NCBI GenBank assembly: GCA_015143735.1
Contig: VKHC01000491.1
Coordinates: forward strand, 1-11,619
Reading direction: 5' to 3'
Source of the DNA: Synura sp. LO234KE
Taxonomy: Eukaryota; Sar; Synurophyceae; Synurales; Mallomonadaceae
DNA length: 11,619 bases
Shown: piece after piece, positions 1-8,176 of the stretch
Position numbering within the stretch: position 1 is the stretch's first letter
How the letters are laid out: each line of letters opens with the position of its first letter
The notes under the pieces: model-generated
The model's database searches: none
The model's input: only the letters and a program-made list of their open reading frames with translations
What the model was told of the DNA's origin: nothing
Position numbers and translations under genes: made by a program

Positions 1-666
1 GTAGGGTTGAACAAGGGTGGGCAGTTGGTTTGCTCGATGGACTGTAATCCGATCCATGAACATACATTTTAATTTATGCTGTATATAGGAGGAGATGATG
101 TCCACTCACCACGGGTCTCACAATATTTAGTGGAGTAAGCGATGAATTTGGATTGTTTTTATTTAATTTTAATGTGCTTTGCCTTTATTTATCCATGTTT
201 TAAGCAAGTTGTATCGAATTGTGGACAGTCAATGTAATTGTAAATTTATCGAAGATGATTCAAGAATTACACAGTTTCTTTCTAACCTCCGGCGGAAATA
301 TCCTTCGTTGGAACATCAGCATTTATTAGTACTACTTCATCGACGTACCACGAACGAACTATAGTGTATTAAGGAGAAGCACACCGCCCACAACTCGGAG
401 TGCGTTAGGAGGAGGAGAGGAGTATTAATCGCTAATTGGCTGCTATTGAACAAACAAGGAGGGCGAGGCGCCGAGAGAATAGGCAGGACCACGGTAGTAT
501 GAAAATGCAATTGGTATAGTTAACGATAAAACAATTTTCTGTACAGCAATCGAAAGGTAAGGAGATATCAGACAACCATTTCTGTCGATGGTGGGTCATT
601 TTTCTCCTTTTTACGGTGTGCTGCTGGTGGTGCCGTGGTCGTGTTCGTAATAGTTTCTTGTTCTTT
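1..666. other. No confidently supported gene; weak open frames
   Basis: No recognisable gene is seen here. The plus strand has an open frame ending in TAG at 362-364. It contains a plausible 3' splice site near 204 (a T-rich run ending in TTTTAAG), so it could be the last exon of a gene entering from the left, coding for about 50 residues with a basic C-terminal end. At the extreme left edge a minus-strand frame is open through position 1 and is preceded by a good acceptor-like sequence (CCTCCTATATACAG on the minus strand, near 80-93). The plus strand of the same stretch is also open to a TAA near 84. None of these gives a family match, and the two strands cannot both be right. Positions 365-666 are purine-rich with short frames only. 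Confidence 0.2.
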
Positions 667-822
667 TTAGCATTCTCGAAGATTTATGTTGCTGGGGGGC
701 GCTTCACTGCTGCTTTCTCTGGTGCTCCTACTATGATGGTGAATGATAGCTAATGTTAATTCTGCTGAGTTGAGAAAACAGAGAAGGCAGATAGCAACAA
801 GAAAGTATGATGGGGAGGGCAT
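667..822 (-). CDS. Hypothetical short secreted peptide (signal-peptide-like N-terminus)
   Basis: An ATG at 822-820 opens a 51-residue frame ending in TAA at 669-667; an in-frame upstream ATG at 897-895 would give 76 residues. From the downstream ATG the protein begins with a short polar stretch, then a hydrophobic core (residues 6-16, YFLVAICLLCF) and small residues, which is the pattern of a cleavable signal peptide. A His-, Arg- and Ser-rich tail follows, with dibasic-poor composition and a single Cys at the C-terminus. I prefer the ATG at 822 because it places the hydrophobic core near the N-terminus. No family is recognised. The frame is short enough to have arisen by chance, and it could also be a first exon rather than a complete gene. 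Confidence 0.22.
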   Translation of the reverse strand: MPSPSYFLVAICLLCFLNSAELTLAIIHHHSRSTRESSSEAPPSNINLREC

Positions 823-1402
823 TCTTGGCTCGATCGTCCTCGCCTTCCTTCGGCGGTACGTTACACGATCATAGTAGAATGGGGAAATCAGCAGCATTTA
901 ACAATACATATTGCAGGAACTAACTCTCGCAGTTAACTAACTTCCTTTTCAATCTACTTCTTGGTAAGTATTCTTCGATCGTCGGGTTATCATATCTTTG
1001 ACATAAATATCCATCTTGGCTGCACTAAAACTAAGAAGACCCAGACCGAATCATTCATGGACAGATCCCCATTGGTAACGTCAACTAATATTTACTAAAC
1101 ACGCAAACCCCTGATATGCAACAAAATTTGAATAGATAAAGTAAGATAAAGTAGGTAGCCACCAGTAAGTTGGTAATATGACCAAGAACTAACCCTCCAG
1201 CGCCAGTCTCCTAGTGGTCTGCTCTCCCTCCAAACGCAATATCAACCCACACTATATACGGCCACACATGCAGCTTGAACTTGAGACTCCTTTACTAACT
1301 TCCGGCTGCTCACTTCTAGTTAACTGCCAAAAATCAAGTATTTATTTATTACTACCAAGAGATTGGAAATGAATAAAGAAGCAGGACAAGACATCACCGT
1401 AA
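823..1402. other. Intergenic or intronic, AT-rich; nothing recognised
   Basis: No open frame of useful length, RNA gene or repeat family is seen on either strand. There is a tiny imperfect direct repeat (ATAAAGTAAG / ATAAAGTAGG, about 1135-1156) and an isolated donor-like GGTAAGTAT near 963. A TATA-like TATATA at about 1252-1258 is followed by nothing that could be called a gene. Confidence 0.3.
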
Positions 1403-1645
1403 CTAGTCTGGGTCGATAACTATCCCCTATGTACCGAAGGGCGAATCCCGTTCCCAAGTAGGGTCAGGGCGAGGAGGCCGCACGCCCGAGGGCGGGGAAG
1501 TTCTTCCCCCGCGGAGGGTTGGTACGCAACGATGTCCTCAACGAGGAGAAAGGGGCGCATGGCTAACCAATGGCCTCACCCAAAACGGGACCACTTGAAA
1601 TGGAAACAAAGTGCGATTAAGAGGAGTGGGATACGCAAACGATAA
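1403..1645 (+). CDS. Doubtful Arg-rich open frame in a GC-rich island
   Basis: An 80-codon stretch is free of stops from just after a TAA (1400-1402) to a TAA at 1643-1645. The first ATG is at 1532, which would give a 37-residue, very basic peptide (14 Arg/Lys). The part before the ATG is also rich in Arg, Pro and Ser. The island is clearly richer in G+C than the AT-rich sequence before 1380, so an open frame by chance is more likely here than elsewhere. It could be an exon of a gene with unseen ends, a fragment of a mobile element, or noncoding. No motif is recognised. Confidence 0.15.
   Translation, partial: LVWVDNYPLCTEGRIPFPSRVRARRPHARGRGSSSPAEGWYATMSSTRRKGRMANQWPHPKRDHLKWKQSAIKRSGIRKR
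1483..1512. repeat. Adjacent GC-rich inverted repeats
   Basis: Two small palindromes lie back to back. CGCCC-GA-GGGCG occupies 1483-1494. GGGGAA-GTTC-TTCCCC occupies 1494-1509; this stem can be lengthened by GC/GC pairs across one bulged C. They would make tight hairpins in RNA. No U-rich tail or known element is attached, so no function is assigned. Confidence 0.4.
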
Positions 1646-2070
1646 GACCGAAAACAACTTCTAGCAGCGTTACGAGTAGTCTTAGGGATAAAAAACCCAA
1701 TGTGCCTCTTCCATAAACAGCTATTTGAAAAGCGAAAACAAGTGAGAAAATAGCACACGAAGATTATTCTCCCAGGCGACAGGCTGGGATTAAAAAATTT
1801 ACTTCGGCGACTGCTACGACGCTGTATGGGGACGAAGGGATCGGAACCCAGGGGATCTCAAGACTCGGACAGAAACTGGATACACATCGGGTAGCCCACT
1901 CGTCGCGGAGGTTCGTGAACAAGCGAGAAATACGATGGGGAAGAAAATCCGCTCGATGAGGTCCGGTGATGGTGGCGGAGCGCAAAAATAAGCACCATAT
2001 GTGTCGTCAACGTGCCTAACGATCACCGTCCACAGAGAGGATCTAATCCGCGCCTCGAAGGGTAGGAATT
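1646..2070. other. Unassigned; chance-length open frames on the minus strand
   Basis: Three minus-strand frames of 60-88 codons are open here, but none resembles a protein family over its length. One (about 2066-1814) contains the string RHVDDTYG, reminiscent of the xVDD catalytic turn of reverse transcriptases. The flanking sequence does not support a reverse transcriptase. No tRNA was found. Confidence 0.25.
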
Positions 2071-2361
2071 TTAATCCTCAAATATTCTGTAAATTAATTC
2101 ATTACGCTCCGAAGAGAAATGACCCAACCATTCCTGGAGGTTTCGCGAAGTGTCCGCTGCCAGTTCCGCAAGACTCTTGAGAAGGTGATTCCCTGCTACT
2201 GAGACGGAGGATGCTTCCGGCCAGGACGAAACGGTGTATACCACACAATCAGCCCGTACTTGCAGAACAAAAGCAATCGGACATAGTTGTGCCTCAAGGC
2301 TGCTAAAATCCTGGTCGCAGCTCATGCGAGACTCAAGTATCGTGAATTGAAAGTTCTGCAA
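2071..2361 (-). CDS. Hypothetical coding segment, possibly a terminal exon
   Basis: A minus-strand frame runs to TAA at 2073-2071. Its last 90 or so codons look like a folded protein: alternating hydrophobic and polar residues, a Trp-containing segment, and two likely amphipathic helices near the C-terminus (for example LLKSLAELAADTSRNLQEWL). The sequence just upstream on the minus strand, ending GTTTGCAG at about 2357, would serve as a 3' splice site, so this may be the last exon of a spliced gene. The same reading frame continues upstream to about 2802, interrupted only by TAG (2415-2413) and TGA (2595-2593). That suggests either a decayed gene or unrecognised short introns. I do not recognise the family. 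Confidence 0.3.
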   Translation of the reverse strand: MQNFQFTILESRMSCDQDFSSLEAQLCPIAFVLQVRADCVVYTVSSWPEASSVSVAGNHLLKSLAELAADTSRNLQEWLGHFSSERNELIYRIFED

Positions 2362-2592
2362 ACTTCCTTGCGCATAACTGAATCTTTTTGTGCTGTCCTG
2401 GTGAGTCTCATACTACTGTTGAGAGGGGCTCCCGGAGCCGATCCCTAAAATCTTGAGAGATTGAAGAATGCGCTCATCTAAAGTGCCTTTGCCATAAGCA
2501 CGCCGCTGCTTGCGGCTCAGTGTGTCGGGAGAAAAGTGCTCGTGGCGACAATTTATCGTCTCCGGGTGGCCAAGATTGAAAATCTTTGCGCT

Positions 2593-3138
2593 TCAAATCA
2601 CGGGGGTGGGCATCGCTTGTGCGTGAACTCGCTGGACATAATTCCCAATTGGTGAGCCGATGTAATGAACTTTCCCTGCTTCGTCAAGTGGAGCCAGATG
2701 TGCTGCTGCCGCCGTCGGCGAAACCGCATGGATGTTAGGTATACCGTTCAATACTAGCGCGAAAGTACTGGAAAAATAAGTCGAAGCAATAAGACTAGTA
2801 GCTTAAGTCCATTTTTTGTGTTTCTCCCGTGATTCCAAAAAGATGAGCTATGCTCAAAAGCAAACGCGGAATAATGTACAATCTCTTGTTCTTGTTTCTC
2901 GCTGGAGGAATAATTGCGAGCTCACTGTAAATAGCATTGATATGGTCCGTCATTCCGCTGCTTCCAGGACTCGCGTAGGAGTGTTTGACGGCCAGAGGGG
3001 TCATGCGTCTTTCTGATAGGAGGGAAAGAAAGGGAGAGCACTCGCTCATCATTGAAAATGTTCTTGATACCTCGCCGAGCCACTGGAGTAGATTTTAAGA
3101 CAATTTCGACGTAGATATCTGCCTCCAACTACCGCCAT
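2593..3138 (-). CDS. Tentative three-exon small gene of unknown function
   Basis: This model was built by hand. An ATG at 3138-3136 directly follows an in-frame TAA. Exon 1 (3138-3071) ends at a GT donor and codes for a basic, hydroxylated N-terminus (MAVVGGRYLRRNCLKIYSSG) like a mitochondrial presequence. Intron 1 (3070-3013, 58 nt) ends in a strong pyrimidine tract and CAG. Exon 2 is 3012-2926. Intron 2 (2925-2768, 158 nt) starts GTGAGC and ends TTATTTTTCCAG. Exon 3 runs to TGA at 2595-2593. Phases agree at both junctions and the product is 109 residues. No family is recognised. An alternative frame in 3052-2795 is also open, and the true gene may continue through the TGA into the segment ending at 2071. 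Confidence 0.2.
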
Positions 3139-3756
3139 TTATTGACGAAGATGGAAGTTGACATCCTCCACTTCAGTCGTATTGTTAGGAAAAATCTGAT
3201 GAGTTGTGTCCGAGACCCCAAATTTAAGATGAAAAACAATTGCTCATGCTATCGTCGGTAAAAAAAAGGTTCCAGACGAAAAACTTGATTTCATGGTAAA
3301 AAGGACTTGCTTCTGTCCTGCCCATTAGGGGCGGTTGATTAGGTTCACATCAGTAGACCAAGAGCACCTGAAGAAAACTGGTGGATCTCCATTTGCAGCA
3401 GGAGAAGAATAATTTTAATGTGGTTTTATCCCTGGATTTACTCTTTGGTTTCGAGTTGCACTATCCGATATGTTCGAAAGGGTTGATTTCCACATCTTTA
3501 GCGACCGGAATATTAAGGACTTAAATACAATAATATTAGTGCATTATACGGAATTTCTGAGACGAAGCCTCTCAGAACCGGAGTGGAATAAATCTTAGAA
3601 TGCAGGTGGTGTCAAAACTGCCACACGTTTTTAAAACTATCACATCTAATTACATACATGACATCAATTTACGGCTCCCCTCTCCATCCCTATGACACCA
3701 CCCTTACAACCGCATCGGCTCAATCAATCACCGATTTTCCATTTCTCCGATCTCTG
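3139..3756. other. Intergenic region, nothing firmly supported
   Basis: The stretch is AT-rich with short frames. A 37-residue plus-strand frame (ATG at 3151, TAA after CGTCGG) could be a first exon because its end resembles a donor (CGTCG|GTAAAA). However, it would start 12 bp from the start of the opposing minus-strand model, and it has no visible continuation. There is an oligo-A run at about 3259-3267. The region probably includes the 3' untranslated end of the minus-strand SNF2 gene, although no canonical AATAAA for it was found. Confidence 0.3.
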
Positions 3757-6700
3757 TCATTGTCTGCGTCCCAGTCGCCCAACCCCTTTTATGGCTCCGC
3801 TTGGCCACTCCCTATCTACCACGTTATCCAGACATGATTTACAGTACCAGGTGTCCTCGCTCGGAATGGTTTTCAAACCTGAACACGTACGAATGTCCGT
3901 AAGCATGTAAGTATGCATGTATGTGTGTATTATGCATGTACGTATGTATGCATATATTATGTATATATGCATACGATGGAAACAGTGTAGATGGTTTGGT
4001 AATACAAAGGCAAGAAGAAGGTTGAGGTGAAGCAGAGGGTGACATATGACCCACCTACGCAGGGCAAGTGAAAGGCGCCTTCACATCCGTCGCAGATAAG
4101 CAGTAGCCCGTCGTCGCCTTCTTCCTCGTCCTCAGACCACACGCACAGCGCCGTCAACTTCGCCGATTCTAGAGACATAACGGTGTAGAGTGATGTCAGA
4201 GTACTCCACCCGCCTCTTACACTACACTCGGTCATTCCACACCGAGTACACCGTCCATAGAACTGCCTCCTCCACCACCAAACGTAGTCCCCGCTACCTG
4301 AATCACTCTCTCCCGACGCACTCTTCCTCCATTGTAGTCGCCCCCTCCCGCACACCAAGCATACGTCGTCCTCTTCCTCCCCATCCTCACCTTCATCCTC
4401 TTCCTCATCCTGTGACTCAGATATCTCACTGCAGTTTTCATCCCCCTCTTTCTCACAACCGTCGGACCTCCGACTTCCCTTCTTCGCCTCGTCCCTATTT
4501 GCCGACTGAGAGACCAACAAACGCCTTCTCGATCCAGACGCACTTCTCACCTCCTGCTGCTGCTGTACCAACGCGGCGTCTGCTGCGCTCAGGGCCTAGG
4601 GGCCATCAACACATATGTACATACGCACATATATATTCCATGGAACAAATAGCGATCAATCATATGATAAGACTGCTCATGCACTCCCATGCCACAACCG
4701 TTCGCTGACATGACCCACAGTACCCACCTTCTTCCAAACTTCATTCTCGTTCAAAGAGGTTGAGGTTCGACAAGCCCTTCTCCTCCGACTCTCCGGGCTC
4801 ACGTCCTCCCCCTCCTCCGCCTCGTCGCGACCCTCCCCTGCAATCCAATTACACCAAACCACCACATCCTCTTCCTCCCCCGCCATCGGTGTACATCCGG
4901 CGAATACCTCCGTCGACACAGACTCATCACCATCTACACCTTCCCACTCTCGCTCACGCCTCATGTCCCCACGCGAACACAAAGCCGTTACTCGGCCAGC
5001 ACTCAATAGGTCCCTTCCCATCTCCACCACTCCGCCCCCACCACCATCCCAACCCCCACCATAGTCCTCCTCCAGATTCGCACTTCGTTTCGCCTGGAGC
5101 AGATCCAGTAAATCCGTTACATCATCCCCACCTTTCCCCTCCCCATCGGCCCTATCTACCCTCGACACCGACTGTACTGTGCCCATATCAAACAGCTTCT
5201 CAGCCAGCACCGTTCTCTCTGTCCGCAATTTATTCTGCGCCCGTTCTAGAATACGCTCTTCTACAGTAACCGTTTCGTCATCGGGGTATCGTGTAACCAG
5301 TCTCAGGACGAGGACAGGTCGCGTTTGTCCCAATCGATGCGATCGACTGATGGCCTGCAGATCCTGCTGTGGATTGAAGTCACTGTCAAAAAGTATGACC
5401 GTGTCTGCAGCCTGCAAGTTGATGCCGACCGCTCCGGCTCTTGTCGACAGCAGAAATACGGACAGTTCAGGAGATAGAGTAGGAGTAGCTCTGTCTGCAT
5501 GGCCCCTATTGAAGTCTCGAATGGCCTCCTGACGCTCCTTGTCCTCCGTAGATCCATCGAGCCGCACAAACCCGATGTCTCGGCCCTGCAGGAAGCCAGC
5601 CAAGACGTCCAACATAGTTGTCATTTGAGAGAAAATGAGGACTTTGTGTCCTTGAGGAAGGAGGTAAACAAGCAGTCTCTCCAGCATACACATCTTGCCA
5701 CTGGTCGACACCAAGTGTTCCTCGTAAATGTCGTCGGGAATCGACCGCCCCCCTAGGCCTTCCAGTAACAGGTACGGGTGGTTACATGTCTTTCGCAGTT
5801 GCATGAGCACGTTGGATTGGCTGAGGGAGAGACGTCGTCCCGCCCGACTGAAGGCACGTTCAACGGCCTTCGTAGCGGTCGGGTGGGCGACGGAGGCAGT
5901 GAACGCAGCGCTTGTTGTGGTGTCACAGAGAGATTGAGACCGCATGACTTGGGATCGCATATGATTGTACAAGGCCACCTGCAGTGATGTCATAGGACAC
6001 ATAACCGTCCGTTCTACCTGTGACACGGGCATAGATTTAAAGACGTGATTGCATGCACTGGAATAAGAAATAAACGCCATGTCTACAAAAGAAAAGACCC
6101 TCCACAAATGCCGCTCCCAGCGGTTAATCCACAACCGCTATCCTTTCCAATGCAAACCTTAGACGGCAAGTCGGACATGACATCAGTCTTAAGCCGGCGA
6201 AGCACAAACGGTTTCATCACTCGCTGCAGAGCCGTTACAATCGCCGCCCGCTCGTCCACGCTCAATAACTTGCACACGTCTCGGCTACGACCGCTGCTAC
6301 GCGCTCGTCTCTTACGGGTGGCCTGCCCTCCGCTCTGGCCAGCTGTGCCAGCGTCCGGCAACTCATCCGCCTCATCTTCAAACGGCTTATTGAACCACTC
6401 CTCAAACTGCTCCTTGCAGTTGAATATTCCGGGCAAGATGAAGTTCAATAGAGCCCACAGTTCCCCAAGGTTGTTCTGTAGTGGAGTACCGGTGAGCAGC
6501 ATCTGCCGCCTGGACTTCAGTAGATTCAGAGTAGCGAAGAGTTTAGAGGAACGGTTCTTCAGTCGGTGCGCCTCGTCCACCTGCCATAGGACACAAGGCG
6601 CAGGACACATATCACATACGCTCTGTCCAGTACGAGTAAAATTTCTCCCAGGTAACTTTTTAGAAACAGAAATAACCGACGAACTGTGGAGTGTTAGCCT

Positions 6701-8176
6701 CTGCGCATGTCCCTCCACCGCGACGTACCACGAGGTACTGCCAGGCGACATCGAGGCCTGCGAACCTCCTGAGTCCTCGCAGTGCTTGGATGTCCTTCAT
6801 CGCCATCTCATAGGACGTTAAGAGCACCACTGGAGCGGTCGGTGCTTTCTGTCCGCGGAGCCCACGCATCCATGTCTCAAGACACAGTATGCGCTCCTCC
6901 CGCTCCCCGTGGTGAACCTGTACGCGTACCGTCGGGGCGAATCGCTGCATGTCGTACTGCCAGGATCCGAGGACAGATAAGGGCATCACGACGATATGGG
7001 GTCCCCAGACACCGAGGCGCTCGTGTAATGCGCAGAGGAAGGCAATCACCTGGACAGTCTTCCCTGTACACACACACACACAGCAACATATAACGGTCAC
7101 AAGGAAGATGAACTCGCGTACTGAGGATATTGTTATCCATACCAATCATCAAGTACAGGAATAAGAAATTCATTATTACCAAGTCCCATTTCATCCGCTA
7201 GAATGCCGTTGAGGCGACTGTGATGTAGGCCACACAGCCATTCTACTCCTCCCAGTTGGTAGTCTCTAAGCTCGCACCCTGAGAGCGCCACGGGCTGACG
7301 ACGTGCAGACAATTGCTCGACCGTTACCTTTTTCTCATCCTCTTTGTCTAGTTGACCCTCCACAACTACAGGATAAGCGATGGAGCCCAGTAATCCGGAG
7401 AGATTGGCAACGATCTTATCCGTTTTTGCAACAAGTCGCCTTAGCCGTTCTTCTTTTACTCGAATATTTTCCTCGTTGTCTTCGGGATCATCCTCGTCCT
7501 CCTCGTCGTCAGAATTTTCTATACGATCTGGAAGTGATGAAGCTAGTGCTCGTGGTCTATGTCCATTGAGAATGTTGGTGGAGGCGAACTTAACTCGTTT
7601 CCCTCTGTTTCCAATACCTGCATGGTTCTTACCACGATGAGAGGAAGATTCTGTAGAGTAATTAACCTGCAACTTAGGATTTGCGACAGTTCGATATGAT
7701 TGTGCTGCGGATAATTCTTTCGTACTATCGATGCGTCTGGTGGTCGATTGTGGTAGAGTGGGGTTCGATTTTTCAAAGTCTTCCAGTGCAATTTGTAAGC
7801 ACAACTCGTAATCAGATTTGTCGGTATCAAATTCTTCAGACTTTTTCTCCTTCTCTTCAACCGTAGAAGTCTGAGATGCGAACAGTTGATTTATTTCTGC
7901 CGCGTGATCTTTAATTAAATGAGCCCTCATAAGAGCAAGAGTACTAAACCTTTTATCATCAATAGCGCAACTAAATTTACATGTTCCGTTTTCTTTCACT
8001 TCTTGACATAATAATCCAAGCGAATAGTCCGCGTTGATTGCTAGCCTCTTGTATTCTTCGTCGGAGTCATAATTATCAGCAGCTGATGTAGGTTGACTGC
8101 TGATCGGATTATCACACATCGAGCATATATTTGCATCAACATTATTTATGAACGTGCATATACTACATGCAACCAT
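3757..8176 (-). CDS. SNF2-family chromatin-remodelling ATPase with NZF and PHD zinc fingers (six exons)
   Basis: Exons on the minus strand are 8176-7180, 7063-6729, 6580-6158, 6017-4728, 4595-4055 and 3878-3757. All junctions are GT-AG, with phases agreeing, and the product is 1235 residues. The start is the ATG at 8176, because the frame upstream of it has only a TTG and no domain. Residues 4-21 form a RanBP2/NZF zinc finger (C4, C7, C18, C21, with the Thr8-Phe9 pair used by ubiquitin-binding NZFs). Residues 66-91 are C2H2-like (C66, C70, H86, H91). Residues 121-134 resemble a UIM. An acidic stretch follows. The ATPase spans about 303-860: DEMGLGKT (328-335), DEAH (446-449), [10 protein letters not shown] (472-481), KVLIFSQ (710-716), [10 protein letters not shown] (776-785) and SRSHRLGQ (809-816). 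A basic insert (KRRAR, about 534-538) lies between the lobes. The C-terminal PHD has CDGC (1183-1186), H1191, C1194, C1208 and C1211. The protein would act in the nucleus, moving nucleosomes. Sequence flavour is between CHD1L/ALC1 and HELLS/LSH; subfamily is uncertain. Joining of the last two exons rests on splice logic. Confidence 0.87.
3901..3975. repeat. Degenerate ATGT/ATGC tetranucleotide microsatellite
   Basis: Interspersed ATGT, ATGC and ATAT units fill most of the last intron (4054-3879) of the SNF2 gene. A shorter stretch of the same kind (ACATATGTACATACGCACATATATAT, about 4610-4635) lies in the preceding intron (4727-4596). On the minus strand these read as repetitive ACAT/ATAC and produce a His/Tyr/Ile-rich pseudo-peptide that is not coding. 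Confidence 0.75.
7068..7082. repeat. (AC)n dinucleotide tract next to a splice acceptor
   Basis: Seven and a half AC units on the plus strand read as (TG)n on the coding strand. They lie in the first intron of the SNF2 gene, immediately before the acceptor TACAG (exon 2 begins at 7063). The tract takes the place usually occupied by a polypyrimidine stretch. Confidence 0.8.

Noticed and set aside
1835-1870. GGGATCGGAACCC, similar to a tRNA B box on the minus strand
   Set aside because: One extra base breaks the B-box consensus, and no acceptor stem, D arm or anticodon arm can be folded around it.
3151-3264. Plus-strand 37-residue frame with a donor-like end
   Set aside because: It is too short, has no visible next exon, and would start 12 bp from an opposing start codon; kept only as a note in the intergenic entry.
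3839-4054. His/Tyr/Ile/Thr-repeat peptide on the minus strand
   Set aside because: It is translation of the tetranucleotide microsatellite inside the last SNF2 intron.
4190-4708. Plus-strand 172-codon open frame rich in Ser, Pro and His
   Set aside because: It lies exactly opposite the acidic and PHD-coding exon of the SNF2 gene; its composition is the reverse complement of Glu/Asp-rich coding sequence.
4760-5269. Plus-strand 169-codon Pro/His-rich open frame
   Set aside because: It is the antisense shadow of SNF2 exon 4, whose minus-strand frame carries clear helicase motifs.
6045-6821. Plus-strand 258-codon open frame
   Set aside because: It is antisense to SNF2 exons 2 and 3 and their intron, has no motifs, and the opposite strand encodes DEAH and the LTGTPLQNN block.
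7303-7640. Two overlapping plus-strand frames opposite SNF2 exon 1
   Set aside because: Both are shadows of the acidic and basic low-complexity parts of the minus-strand coding sequence.
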